Assembly: GCA_050485645.1 (NCBI GenBank)
Contig: JBJHBT010000015.1
Coordinates: 1 to 64,000, forward strand
Reading direction: 5' to 3'
From: JBJHBP01 sp050485645
Lineage (GTDB): Bacteria > Pseudomonadota > Gammaproteobacteria > Steroidobacterales > Rariloculaceae
DNA length: 64,000 bases
Shown here one piece after another: positions 26,234 to 36,378 of the stretch. A program made the translations under genes and the position numbers. The notes beneath the pieces were generated by a model. The model was not told where the DNA came from, did no database searches, and worked only from the letters and a program-made list of their open reading frames with translations. Numbering within the stretch: the stretch's first letter is position 1; each line of letters opens with the position of its first letter.

Positions 26234-28297
26234 TCAACGGGTTTCGAACACCGCAACGGCGTGTGGCGGCAGTTCGAACGTCGCCTCAGCGAGCACGTCG
26301 GCCGCGTCGGGTTCGATCAGGTCATCGGGCGATGGCCGCGAGGTATCGACGATCCGACACCAGTCCCGTTCGGCAAGCGGCGGCAGCGGCAGCGACCTCG
26401 TCTCGTCAGACACGTTGATCATGACATGCAGCGCCGGTTCATCGGGCTGCATGCCGGATACGGTAAAGCACAGCACCCGGCTTTCAGGATCGTCCCAGTC
26501 CGGTGGGGCCAGCGTATCGCCATACCAGACAATGCCGGGCACGTCCCCATCGGATGGTTTTTCCTGTATGAACCGGGTTCTGCGCAGCGACGGATGACGC
26601 CGTCGAAGCGCAATCATGCCCGCTGTGAAGCGCAGCATGCCGGCATGACGCTCAACATGCGACCAGTCGAACCAGGCGATGTCGTTGTCCTGACAGTAGG
26701 CGTTGTTGTTGCCGCGCTGCGTGCGCAGTACTTCGTCGCCGGCCTGCAGCATCGGCACGCCCTGACTGAGCATCAGCAGCGCGACGAAATTGCGCGCCCG
26801 GCGGCCGCGCAGGGCATTGACGGACTCGTCGTCGACCTCTCCCTCCGCCCCGGAATTCCAGCTCCAGTGATCGTTGGTGCCGTCGCGATTGTCTTCGCCA
26901 TTGGCTTCGTTGTACTTGTCGTTGTAGCTGACGAGATCCCACAGTGTGAATCCGTCGTGACAGGTGACGAAGTTGATGCCGTTGGCCGGCGTACGGCCGC
27001 TGTCGGCGTAGAAATCGCTGCTGCCGGCAATGCGGGTGGCCAGTTCGCCGGTCATGCCGGCATCGCCACGCAGGAAGCGGCGCACCACATCCCGATAGCG
27101 CCCGTTCCACTCCGACCAGCGAAAGCCCGGGAAATCGCCCACCTGATACAGGCCGGCCGCGTCCCAGGCCTCGGCGATCAGTGTGGTCCACTGCAATACA
27201 TCCGAGAACTCGATGTTCCACAGCACCGGCGCGTGATACATCGGCTCACCGTCCTCACCGCGCGACAGTACGCTGGCCAGGTCGAGGCGGAATCCGTCGA
27301 CGTGCATATCCCGCACCCAGAACTCCAGACACTGCAGCAGATAGCGGGCAACCAGCGGATGATTGCAGTTGATCGTATTGCCGCAGCCGGTGAAGTCGCG
27401 ATACAGGCTGCGGTCCTCGGGATCCAGGTGATAGAAGAACTCGTTGCCAATGCCCTTGAAGCTGATGACCGGGCCGTGACCATTCCCCTCGGCCGTGTGA
27501 TTCAGCACCACGTCCAGTATCACGCCGATGCCGGCACGATGCAGCGCCTTCACCATGTCGCGAAACTCGCTGCGCGCGTCCCCGGACACCGCGTAGCCAG
27601 GGTGTGGCGCAAAGAATCCGTAAGGGCTGTAGCCCCAGTAGTTGCCCAGCCCGCGGGTGGCAACGGACTCCGGTACATCCTGCTCATCGAAGGCCATGAC
27701 AGGCAGTAGCTCCACATCGGTGATCCCCAGTGACTTCAGGTAGGGGATCTTCTCGATGATGCCGCTGTAGGTGCCGGGCGCCGCCACGCCACCCGACGGG
27801 TGACGCGTGAAGCCTCCGACATGCAGCTCATAGATGACGGCATCCCCGAGCGACCGGCGCAGTGGCGTATCGCCTTCCCAGTCGTAGTCGTCGCGAGCGA
27901 CGATGCGGGCCCGCAGCGCGGCCTCCGGATCGCCGCGCTCGGCCGCGCGCCGGTCCCAGCGCATGGTGCTGACTTCCCTCGCCCACGGGTCCAGCAGCTC
28001 GCGGCTGCCATCGAAACGAAAACCGGCTGCCCGGTCAACCGGGCCATGTACCCGCCAGCTGTAGAACATGCCGGGCCGTGCGCCGGCAACGAAGACATGC
28101 CAGAAAAAGAACGTCCGATTGTCGTGCGGATCGAGTTCCAGCACCTCGAACGGCTGCCCATCGTCCGCGTCGTGAAACAGCAGCAGCTCCACGCGCTCCG
28201 CATTGCGGCTGAAAATCGAGAAATTGACGCCGCGGCCGGTATCGGTCGCGCCCGGTGGGAATCGCTGTCCGCGGCGCCGCTTCAGACCTCCGTTCAT
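26234..28297 (-). CDS. glgX: Glycogen debranching enzyme
   Basis: Hydrolyses the alpha-1,6 branch stubs left after phosphorylase action. 687 residues: N-terminal CBM48-like GVNFSIFSRNAERVELLLF, then GH13 motifs VDGFRLDLASVL (nucleophile), LIAEAWDAAGLYQVG (acid/base) and the GlgX-typical VTCHDGFTLWDLVSYNDKYN. The ATG at 28297 was chosen because it lies 5 bp after the glgP stop and just before the family N-terminus; the longer frame to 28396 runs inside glgP. Co-transcribed with glgP as a degradation operon. Confidence 0.95.
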   Translation of the reverse strand: MNGGLKRRRGQRFPPGATDTGRGVNFSIFSRNAERVELLLFHDADDGQPFEVLELDPHDNRTFFFWHVFVAGARPGMFYSWRVHGPVDRAAGFRFDGSRELLDPWAREVSTMRWDRRAAERGDPEAALRARIVARDDYDWEGDTPLRRSLGDAVIYELHVGGFTRHPSGGVAAPGTYSGIIEKIPYLKSLGITDVELLPVMAFDEQDVPESVATRGLGNYWGYSPYGFFAPHPGYAVSGDARSEFRDMVKALHRAGIGVILDVVLNHTAEGNGHGPVISFKGIGNEFFYHLDPEDRSLYRDFTGCGNTINCNHPLVARYLLQCLEFWVRDMHVDGFRLDLASVLSRGEDGEPMYHAPVLWNIEFSDVLQWTTLIAEAWDAAGLYQVGDFPGFRWSEWNGRYRDVVRRFLRGDAGMTGELATRIAGSSDFYADSGRTPANGINFVTCHDGFTLWDLVSYNDKYNEANGEDNRDGTNDHWSWNSGAEGEVDDESVNALRGRRARNFVALLMLSQGVPMLQAGDEVLRTQRGNNNAYCQDNDIAWFDWSHVERHAGMLRFTAGMIALRRRHPSLRRTRFIQEKPSDGDVPGIVWYGDTLAPPDWDDPESRVLCFTVSGMQPDEPALHVMINVSDETRSLPLPPLAERDWCRIVDTSRPSPDDLIEPDAADVLAEATFELPPHAVAVFETR

Positions 28298-28302
28298 CGC
28301 GG

Positions 28303-30927
28303 TCAAAGCCAGCGCATCAGGCCCAGCTCGTGAGGATGCGACAACCGCGGATGGCTGGGCACGGCGCGAATCTCGTAGACAAGCCGTCCGGCCCACGGCG
28401 GCTCCAGCCTGAGCCGATAGCGGAAGACATCGTCGCGAACCGCTTCGACCGGCTCGAATGGCGCCAGCTGCACGGCCTCATCGCCCACGTAGGTCACACC
28501 GTTGGCGCTGCGCCGACTGTCGGCGTAGCCCTTCACCGGCACCGTGAGTTCCGAGCACATCTCCTTGCGAACCACGCACTCCACACGCACGTCGTCCGGC
28601 CGCAGTCCGTTGAGCGCCACGTCCACCTCCATCACGGCCGGCTCATCGAGCGCAACGGCCGTCGGACCGGGCGTCACGCTGTGCAGCTGAACGCCGGACC
28701 AGCGTTCACGCACCGTGCTCTTCCATTCAGCGAGCGCCTTCGCCAGGGCGTGGCCGTTGTCGCTCAACACGCGTCCCTGCCGGGCGGCTGGCGCATAGAA
28801 CGAACGCGCATAGTCGTGAATCACGCGCTCACTGTTGAAATGCGGCAGTACCGACGCCATCGACCGCTTGCACACCGACACCCAGCGTGGCGAGTAGCCG
28901 AGCTTGTCGTCGCGATCGTAGTACAGCGGAATGACATCGTCCTGGAGGATTTCATACAGCGTCGCGGCATCCTGGCGGTCACGCTCCACCGCGCCCTGGT
29001 CGTCCACCGACGGCGGAATGCCCCAGCCGTTGGAGCCGTCGTAGGCTTCCGCCCACCAGCCATCCAGCACACTGAGGTTCACCGTGCCGTTGATGGCCGC
29101 CTTCATGCCCGACGTACCGCTGGCCTCGAACGGATGCACGGGCGTGTTCAGCCACACGTCCACACCCGATGTCAGCAGCCTGGAGATGCCCAGATCGTAG
29201 CCTTCGAGCAGCAGAATCCGGCCGACGAACGGTGCCTGGTTCGATATCCGGTGCAGCTCACGCATCATGTGCTGGCCCGGTTCGTCGGCCGGATGCGCCT
29301 TGCCGGCGAACACGAACAGCACCGGCCGCTCCTCGTTCGCCACCAGCGCTTCCAGCCATTCCAGATCAGTGAGCAGCAGCGTTGAACGCTTGTAGGTGGC
29401 GAAGCGTCTGGCGAATCCGACGGTGAGCACATTCGGATCGTCCGGATCCACATACCGCAACAGCCTCTGTATGTGCGCCTCGCTGAGGCGGTTGCGTGCA
29501 TGCTGACGCGACAGCAACACACGCAGCACTTCCAGCATCTGTGTTTTCACGCGCTGATTGGTGTACCAGAACCACTCGTCCGGCACCTCAAGAATGCGCT
29601 CCATCAGGGTGCGATCCATCAGCTGCTGGCGCCACGACGGTCCGAGATAGCGCGACAGCAGTTCAACCCAGGCCTGGCGCATGAACGTAGGGACATGCAC
29701 CCCGTTGGTCACGAAACCCACCGGGTTCTCCAGGGGCGGTACTTCCGGCCAGCTGTCGGCGCACAGTTCGGATGACACGCGACCGTGTATCCGGCTGACA
29801 CCATTCACTGTGGCCGCACCGCGAATCGCCAGTCGCGTCATGTTGAAGTCGCCATTGCGCGGCTCGCGACCCAGATCGAGCAGATCGGTTTCGCTCAGGC
29901 CCAGTTCTGCCAGGTAGGTGGAAAAGTGGCGCAGCACATCGTCGGCGGGAAAGATGTCGTGTCCGGCCGAAACCGGTGTATGGGTGGTGAACACCGTATT
30001 GGCGCGCGAAGCTTCCAGCGCGGCGGGAAAGGTCAGCCCCTCCAGCATCAGTTCACGCACCCGTTCGAACACGATGAAGGCCGCGTGACCTTCGTTGATA
30101 TGCCAGACCGCGGGCTTCAGGCCGGTGGCCCGCAACGCACGCACACCGCCTATGCCCAGTACCGCCTCCTGGAGCAGCCGCAGACTGCGATCGCCGCCAT
30201 ACAGCTGGTGCGTGATGGCCCGGTCGGGCGCATCGTTCTGCTCGACATCCGTATCCAGCAGCAGGATCGGCACCCGGCCGACGTTGGCGCGCCAGACCTT
30301 CGCCATCACAACGCGATCGGCCAGCGGCACCGGCACCAGGACTTCCTCGCTGGCGGCGTTCAGCGCGGCCTGCATCGGCGTGTACTGCGCCTCCACTCGC
30401 GGGTAGCCTGGAATCTGATTGCCGTGACGGTCGATCTGCTGTTGAAAATACCCCTGCCCGTACAGCAGTCCCACGGCGACGAACGGCAGCCGCATGTCGC
30501 TGGCTGCCTTGCAGTGGTCTCCGGCCAGCACGCCCAGTCCGCCGGAATAGATGGGGAAGCACTCATGAAACCCGTACTCGGCGCAGAAGTACGCGATCAG
30601 ATCGTCCGATTCCAGCCCGGCGGGTCGATAGGCCACCTGGCGCTGCTCCAGATAGGCGTCGAATTCCGTGAGCGCCTTGCGATAGGCGCTGATGAACCCG
30701 TCATCTTCGGCCGCCCGTTCCACGATGCCCTGATCCACGCAGCGCAGGAACAATGCGGGGTTGCCTCCCGTCTTGCGCCACAGCACCGGGTCAAGCCGAC
30801 TCAGCAGCTGCGGGATTTCCGGCTGCCAGGCGAACAGGAAATTGGACGTCAGGTCGACGAGACGGTCCAGCGCGGGTGGAATACGAGGCGAAACCTGCAG
30901 CGAAAACGTGGTTCTGTTCATGGGCAT
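28303..30927 (-). CDS. glgP: Alpha-glucan phosphorylase (GT35, with DUF3417)
   Basis: Releases glucose-1-phosphate from glycogen chain ends. The N-terminal 120 residues form the DUF3417 module of the short bacterial and archaeal phosphorylases (LVDLTSNFLFAWQPE). The GT35 core has YSGGLGVLAGDH, WHINEGHAAF, RRFATYKR and the PLP lysine in GTSGMKAAINGT. About 874 residues from the ATG at 30927, which has GGGGG five bases upstream; the ATG at 30921 is equally possible. First gene of the glgP-glgX unit, 95 bp downstream of tamB. Confidence 0.94.
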   Translation of the reverse strand: MPMNRTTFSLQVSPRIPPALDRLVDLTSNFLFAWQPEIPQLLSRLDPVLWRKTGGNPALFLRCVDQGIVERAAEDDGFISAYRKALTEFDAYLEQRQVAYRPAGLESDDLIAYFCAEYGFHECFPIYSGGLGVLAGDHCKAASDMRLPFVAVGLLYGQGYFQQQIDRHGNQIPGYPRVEAQYTPMQAALNAASEEVLVPVPLADRVVMAKVWRANVGRVPILLLDTDVEQNDAPDRAITHQLYGGDRSLRLLQEAVLGIGGVRALRATGLKPAVWHINEGHAAFIVFERVRELMLEGLTFPAALEASRANTVFTTHTPVSAGHDIFPADDVLRHFSTYLAELGLSETDLLDLGREPRNGDFNMTRLAIRGAATVNGVSRIHGRVSSELCADSWPEVPPLENPVGFVTNGVHVPTFMRQAWVELLSRYLGPSWRQQLMDRTLMERILEVPDEWFWYTNQRVKTQMLEVLRVLLSRQHARNRLSEAHIQRLLRYVDPDDPNVLTVGFARRFATYKRSTLLLTDLEWLEALVANEERPVLFVFAGKAHPADEPGQHMMRELHRISNQAPFVGRILLLEGYDLGISRLLTSGVDVWLNTPVHPFEASGTSGMKAAINGTVNLSVLDGWWAEAYDGSNGWGIPPSVDDQGAVERDRQDAATLYEILQDDVIPLYYDRDDKLGYSPRWVSVCKRSMASVLPHFNSERVIHDYARSFYAPAARQGRVLSDNGHALAKALAEWKSTVRERWSGVQLHSVTPGPTAVALDEPAVMEVDVALNGLRPDDVRVECVVRKEMCSELTVPVKGYADSRRSANGVTYVGDEAVQLAPFEPVEAVRDDVFRYRLRLEPPWAGRLVYEIRAVPSHPRLSHPHELGLMRWL

Positions 30928-31022
30928 CCATACCCCCGACGATGGCCCGATTATCAGCCCGCGGGATGACATGGGCAACGCCATGGCTCACATCCGCCGG
31001 ATGCGCCACCGCCGGCCGTTTC

Positions 31023-34000
31023 TCAGTCGCGTTCCACGGTGTACAGCAGGTCCATCGATTTGTGCTCGGCGGAGCGCGTTTCCAGGCTCAGGCGGTCGTT
31101 GATGCGGAACCGCAGCAGCAGACCGCCAATGCCGTTGAACAGGCCATAGGTATAGCGGATGTAGATGTTCTGACTCAGGTATTTCCCGGCCATGAGTGCG
31201 CCGTCGTCGACGTCGGTGGTCTGGACGGTGAACTCATCGAACCCGATGGCTTCACCTATCCGCTGCACCACCGGCAGCGCCTGCTGCAGGCCCATCGCAA
31301 TGGCCGCGCTCTGCAGCGTCGCGGTTTCTTCACCGCGCGCACCTGTCACCGGACGTCCGAACAGCAGGTAAGCCAGCGCATCGGCCTCGCTCATCGCCGG
31401 ACTGGAGACCACCCGTGTTTCCGGCGACTGCAGCGGCCCGATCAGGTGCACCCCGACCGTGGTCGCGTTGATCGTCCGCACCGCACGAACATCCAGAGCC
31501 GGCTCAAGCAGCGATCCTGCGAAAATCAGTTCCCCGCGCTCCAGCTCCAGCAACTGCCCATAGGCATTGTAAGTGCCGTTCATGGTCACCACGCCCGTCG
31601 CACTGGCTGGCCGGCCCGACTGGTAGGTCAGTCTCAGGTCGCCGGTGACACGCGTATCCAGATTCATGCCCGTATAGCGCACGTCGTCGCCCAGCGTCAG
31701 ATTCAGCGCACCTCGCACCTGTAGCGGATGGGTGGGGTCGGGCTGTTCCACACCATGCACCACCGCATCGGCCGACGGCGACACCGCCTGGGCCGGCAGT
31801 TCCTGCAGCGCGATGCGTGCCCGTGGCACCAGCACCGCGCCGCGGACATTGATGTCCGGCAACCGCACCTCGGCGGTGAGGTCCGGCGATACGTAAATCT
31901 CGGCCTCCGGCAGCTGCACGGCGGGCACGGAGTCACCGCGCAACGTCAGAGTTGTCGGAAAGCTTTCGCGATAGTTGAGTTCCGTCGTGCCGGTAACGCT
32001 GACTTCCCTGTCACCGATCGTGCCCGCCGCCTCGAAGTTCAGGAAACTGCCATCGGTACTGGTCGCGCGTGCGCCGATATCACGAACCATCAGGCCGAGC
32101 GCGGGCACACCCATTGCACCACCTTCCAGCTCCGCAACGGCCTCCACATCCGGCGCGCTGGACAGTCCGGTGGCGGACAGTCGCACAGCCAGTGCGCCCT
32201 CCACATCAGCGACATCGGGGCTGAGCAGAGCCAGAAAGGCAAGATCCGGCCACAGCAGATCGATCTGCATGTCCACCAGCGGATCGGCGTCGCGGACATT
32301 GTCGGTGTCCAGCCTGATATTCACCACACCGGTGTCGTAGCCGCTGAACCCGGCGCGCAACCGCAGCTCGTCGCCGCGCAGGGCGAGATCCACGTTGATG
32401 TCCTCGATGCTGGACGCGAACACGGGCTGACCGGCCATCCGGATATCGAAGGCCGTCGACGGCGAGCTCACGCTGAATCCGCCGTCGAATCTGCCGGTGG
32501 TGCCCGTCATATCCAGTCGTCCATCGTAAACGCCGTCGGCGGAGAAGCCCTCCGGGAAGAAAGGCGTGAGCGCACGCACATTGAAGTTGTCCGCGGTAAG
32601 CCGCACACGATCGGTGGTGGCGCCTTCCAGCACCACTTCCCCGCACAGCGAGGCACCCTCCTGCACCACACACACCGCCTCGACACGGATGCGGTCACGG
32701 GCCAACGCCATCCGCGTGGACTGCTGCATCCGCCATTGCCCAAGCTGCTCCTGGTCCATCACCAGCGAATCGATCCGACCCTGCCAGGCCGAATCGGCGA
32801 GCACGCCGGAGGCGGCCATCCGTGCCGACCAGTCGCCGGCACCAGCTGCCATGACGATCTGATGCGAGCCGGCGCTGCCGCTCAGTTGCACACTGGCCTG
32901 ATCCACAATCCGACCGGCGTAGCGCAGCGACTCGGCGTCCACCGCGAGTTCCACCGACGTGTCCGAACGCCCGTCCACGGCACTCACCGCCACCAGATGT
33001 CCGACACTGAAATCGCCATGGCTGATGTCCGAGGCAACCACCCTGCCCTGGGCCTGCGGGTCGGCACGCGTGCCGAACACCCGCACCTGACCGGATACCG
33101 CGCCGGACACCTCCGGCCACAGCGTGGCCAGATCCTCCACCTGAGCGACCAGCTCCAGATCCAGCTGCTCGGCATAGACGCCATGCAACGAGAGCCGGTT
33201 GGCGCCGGACTGGATCCGCAGATCATCCAGCGCCCAGCGTCCGGGCGCGTGTGTGATGCCGCCCGTTGCGCGGAACGGATGGTCGCGAAGCTCGCCGGTC
33301 AATACGACATCGGAGAGGGTCCACCGTGGTTCCGGGCGCAGCTCGCCGGCCGTGTGTGCGCTGATGTCCAGCCGGCCCGGCCAGGCGGCGAAGCGCGTGG
33401 CGGGGTTGAAGTCCGTCACCTCGAACTGGAGATCCCAGCTCAGCGACGGCGGTGCAAGCTCCCCGGAGAATGTCGCTGTTCCGGGCTCGCCGGCCATCTC
33501 CAATACCGCCACCTGCAGGGAATCAGGCGTGCCCGACCCGTCGAACCGCGTGCGCAGCGGTTCGCCCTCGACGATCAGCTCCGCCGTGCCGTCGAAATCA
33601 AACGCCGGCCAGACGCCGGAGAGGTTCAGCTGGCCTTGGGGACTGGCAATCCATTCATAGCCATCCACAACCAGATCGGTCCAGCTCAGTGCCACGCTGC
33701 CGGCCACATCGGCGGCCAGCGACACATCCCCTTCCATGGCAACCTGAAACGGCAGGGTCAGGTCGTGCGACACCAGCAGCTCCGGCCAGACACCGGACAG
33801 GCTGCCCTCGCCAGCCCATTCGCGCTCACCGAACTCACCCTGCCACGACCACCGCGCGGTGATCGCGGGCCGATCGGTGACCGTCAGTTCACCCGCGATG
33901 TCGATGTACAGGTTCGCGGTGGTTGTTTCCAGCCGGTGAACGGCCAGTGTCGCGCCGGACAGTGTCAGCGCGGCCCGCGATTCCTCGAACAGCAGTGACT

Positions 34001-34532
34001 GTTCACCGTTGTTCACACGCAACTGCCGCACGTGGACATCGTGCATGTCGATGGTGATCGGGCGGCGCCCGGGCCATGTGAGCACATCGTCAGACAAGGC
34101 TTCCTGCCCGACCTGAACGGGTGGTGTCTGCGTGGCGGGCGCGGCCGGAGCGGCGGGATCGCCAATGAGCCGGGGCGTTCGCGTATAGACCACTTCGGCC
34201 GCCATCAGTGTTGCCAGTGACAGTCGGCGATGGCGCAACTCGCGCTTCTCCAGTGCGACCGTGGCAGCGCGCACCTCGATGCGGTGACCGGCCACCTGCG
34301 TGACGAGCTCGTCGACTGTCAGTCCATGCCACAGCGTTCCGCGCACGCCGGTGATGTCGATACCGGCCGTGCGCTGTGACACCTGGGCAGCCAGCCACAC
34401 CGCACCGCGTTCCGTGGCCGCCAGCCACGCCAGTGCGCCGGCCACCGCGCCGGCCACCAGCAGCACGACGGCCATCAGCACCACCAGCCACCTGAGCCAC
34501 CTCACAGGTCGGGCCCCAGCGTGATGTGCCAT
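31023..34532 (-). CDS. tamB: Translocation and assembly module protein TamB
   Basis: 1169-residue inner-membrane-anchored periplasmic protein. A single transmembrane helix near the N-terminus (WLVVLMAVVLLVAGAVAGALA) is followed by a long beta-rich AsmA/TamB-type body. It ends in the DUF490 domain, which includes GELIFAGSLLEPALDVRAVR, DALAYLLFGRP and a final IYIRYTYGLF/INDRLSLET segment. With TamA it bridges the envelope and is linked to outer-membrane protein or phospholipid transport. Its start overlaps the tamA 3' end by 31 bp. Slightly shorter than the E. coli protein (about 1259). Confidence 0.93.
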   Translation of the reverse strand: MAHHAGARPVRWLRWLVVLMAVVLLVAGAVAGALAWLAATERGAVWLAAQVSQRTAGIDITGVRGTLWHGLTVDELVTQVAGHRIEVRAATVALEKRELRHRRLSLATLMAAEVVYTRTPRLIGDPAAPAAPATQTPPVQVGQEALSDDVLTWPGRRPITIDMHDVHVRQLRVNNGEQSLLFEESRAALTLSGATLAVHRLETTTANLYIDIAGELTVTDRPAITARWSWQGEFGEREWAGEGSLSGVWPELLVSHDLTLPFQVAMEGDVSLAADVAGSVALSWTDLVVDGYEWIASPQGQLNLSGVWPAFDFDGTAELIVEGEPLRTRFDGSGTPDSLQVAVLEMAGEPGTATFSGELAPPSLSWDLQFEVTDFNPATRFAAWPGRLDISAHTAGELRPEPRWTLSDVVLTGELRDHPFRATGGITHAPGRWALDDLRIQSGANRLSLHGVYAEQLDLELVAQVEDLATLWPEVSGAVSGQVRVFGTRADPQAQGRVVASDISHGDFSVGHLVAVSAVDGRSDTSVELAVDAESLRYAGRIVDQASVQLSGSAGSHQIVMAAGAGDWSARMAASGVLADSAWQGRIDSLVMDQEQLGQWRMQQSTRMALARDRIRVEAVCVVQEGASLCGEVVLEGATTDRVRLTADNFNVRALTPFFPEGFSADGVYDGRLDMTGTTGRFDGGFSVSSPSTAFDIRMAGQPVFASSIEDINVDLALRGDELRLRAGFSGYDTGVVNIRLDTDNVRDADPLVDMQIDLLWPDLAFLALLSPDVADVEGALAVRLSATGLSSAPDVEAVAELEGGAMGVPALGLMVRDIGARATSTDGSFLNFEAAGTIGDREVSVTGTTELNYRESFPTTLTLRGDSVPAVQLPEAEIYVSPDLTAEVRLPDINVRGAVLVPRARIALQELPAQAVSPSADAVVHGVEQPDPTHPLQVRGALNLTLGDDVRYTGMNLDTRVTGDLRLTYQSGRPASATGVVTMNGTYNAYGQLLELERGELIFAGSLLEPALDVRAVRTINATTVGVHLIGPLQSPETRVVSSPAMSEADALAYLLFGRPVTGARGEETATLQSAAIAMGLQQALPVVQRIGEAIGFDEFTVQTTDVDDGALMAGKYLSQNIYIRYTYGLFNGIGGLLLRFRINDRLSLETRSAEHKSMDLLYTVERD

Positions 34533-36259
34533 CGATAGCGGACGTTCGGATCATCCAGCGGGCTGGCCACATCGATGCGCACAGGTCCCAGCGGCGACTG
34601 CCAGCGCACGCCGATGCCCGCGCCGGTTCGCACCCGGAACCCGGCGCTGCGAAAGGCATTGCCGGAATCGACGAACGTCGCCAACGACCAGCGTTCGGTG
34701 ATCGGATGTTCATACTCCACGCTGCCGACCAGCAGACCGCTGCCGCCGATGATCTCGCCCTGCTCATTCTCCGGTCCCAGCGAGTCGTAACGATAGCCGC
34801 GCACACTGGTGTCACCACCGGCGAAGAACCGGACCGACGGCGGCAGATCCTCGATGGCGTCCTTCCATGTCAGGCCGAGGCTGCCGCGCAGCAGAATTCG
34901 CGCGCGCGACGGCAGGGACCGGATCAGTTTGCCGCGCAGGATGCCCTGCACGAAACTGGTGTCGGACCCCAGTTCATCCGCGGCCGCACGGATTTCGAAA
35001 TCCAGACGCGACCCGTTGCGAGGCCGCAGCTGATCGTCGGTCCGCAGGCGGAACCACTCCATACCGGGCATCAGCAGACGCGAACGGCCCTGCTGCTCGC
35101 CCACCCGGAAGTCCTCGAACAGCAGGCTGACGCGCTGTGTGCGGGTCCAGCTGCGCGGCAATTCAATCACGCGACGCACACCGAACTGCAGCCTGTCGCT
35201 GACAGAGGTATCGGTGTCTTCGTGGCGCACTCCACCGTCGAAGCTGACCCATTCGGTGCGCGGATCACCGAACGGAAACCGGTAGTTGACGATCACTTCC
35301 GAGATCACCGGCGACAGCTGCGACGTCAGACCGAACTGATGGCCGCGTTCGTTGTAGCGCCGGTTGTCGCGGCCGAAGCGCAGCCTCGGACCGGTATCGC
35401 TGGAGTAACCCAGACCGTAGGTGATCAGTCGGGGGCGCGATGGCGTCAGCATCAGAACGACCGGTACCGTGCGTGCGTCCGGGTCCGGCGATTGCGTGCG
35501 CACATCGACGGTGTCGAAATAACCGCTCTCGACCAGGGCAACGTACAGCGAAGTCAATCGACGCTGTTCGAAATAATCGCCTTCCTCGAAGCCCAGATAC
35601 GCCCTGAGCAGCCGGTCATCAAGGACGTCCTGTTCGACGGCGATCTCTCCGAAACGATAGCGCTCCCCCGACTCGAAATGCAGCACCACATCCGCCGCCA
35701 GCTCGTCCGGATGGATGTCGATTCGCTGCGCGGAGAATCGCGCATCGACGTAGCCGCGGTCTTCGGCGATCGACAGCAGGCGACGCTTGAGTTGCTCATA
35801 GAGGCCGTGATGCAGTGGACGTCCGGGCGACAGCCCGCTGTCCCGCACCGCCTCCTCGAACCTGGTCTCCTGCCCGGCTTCGTCGGACAGCCGGACATCC
35901 AGGGTTCTGATGCGCACCGGCTCGCCCGGCTCGATGACGAATTCCGCTGCCCAGCAGTCCTCGTCGAACTCCAGCGACGAATCAATGCCGGCGTGATAGT
36001 AGCCGAATGCCTCAAGTGCCTGACGGATCTGTCGCGGCGCGGCCTGGTACCGCTGGGTTATACGCCAGGCGGCAGCGGTGCAGGCTTCCCGATCAAGATT
36101 CAGGTGGAGGCGGACATTGGCGAGCAGTTCATCCTCGACGCCGGTGATGCTGAGCTGCGCACCGGCCCCCGCCCCGCCGAGCAGCGCCAGACCGCCCAGC
36201 AGAACGCTGGCGACGCGGCTCCGGCGGGCTTGACGCGGTATGTAACTGGACTGGTGCAT
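34502..36259 (-). CDS. tamA: Autotransporter assembly factor TamA (Omp85 family)
   Basis: 585-residue outer-membrane protein. It has a signal peptide (VLLGGLALLGGAGAGAQ), three POTRA-like domains to about residue 260, and a C-terminal Omp85 barrel containing FFAGGDTSVRGYRYDSLGP with the conserved RGY and ending VRYRWHITLGPDL, aromatic-rich as usual for a barrel. The ATG at 36259 directly precedes the signal; the 41 extra upstream codons are unconserved. It overlaps tamB and follows mscS by 119 bp, so it may be in one transcript with the upstream DUF432-mscS pair. Confidence 0.94.
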   Translation of the reverse strand: MHQSSYIPRQARRSRVASVLLGGLALLGGAGAGAQLSITGVEDELLANVRLHLNLDREACTAAAWRITQRYQAAPRQIRQALEAFGYYHAGIDSSLEFDEDCWAAEFVIEPGEPVRIRTLDVRLSDEAGQETRFEEAVRDSGLSPGRPLHHGLYEQLKRRLLSIAEDRGYVDARFSAQRIDIHPDELAADVVLHFESGERYRFGEIAVEQDVLDDRLLRAYLGFEEGDYFEQRRLTSLYVALVESGYFDTVDVRTQSPDPDARTVPVVLMLTPSRPRLITYGLGYSSDTGPRLRFGRDNRRYNERGHQFGLTSQLSPVISEVIVNYRFPFGDPRTEWVSFDGGVRHEDTDTSVSDRLQFGVRRVIELPRSWTRTQRVSLLFEDFRVGEQQGRSRLLMPGMEWFRLRTDDQLRPRNGSRLDFEIRAAADELGSDTSFVQGILRGKLIRSLPSRARILLRGSLGLTWKDAIEDLPPSVRFFAGGDTSVRGYRYDSLGPENEQGEIIGGSGLLVGSVEYEHPITERWSLATFVDSGNAFRSAGFRVRTGAGIGVRWQSPLGPVRIDVASPLDDPNVRYRWHITLGPDL

Positions 36260-36378
36260 CCCTGACTGTATTCCCGGGTGCGAAACGCGTGTGGGTCCTC
36301 CACACCGTTCCTGTCGATCCTGGCTGCCGCACCGCCTGATCCAGCCGCACCCCGGCTGCTGCTTCGGCAACCGCGCTG

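Noticed and set aside
31728..33998. Long open frame on the plus strand (756 codons)
   Set aside because: Entirely antisense to tamB, low complexity with many His and Arg, no ribosome site; a product of GC-rich codon use.
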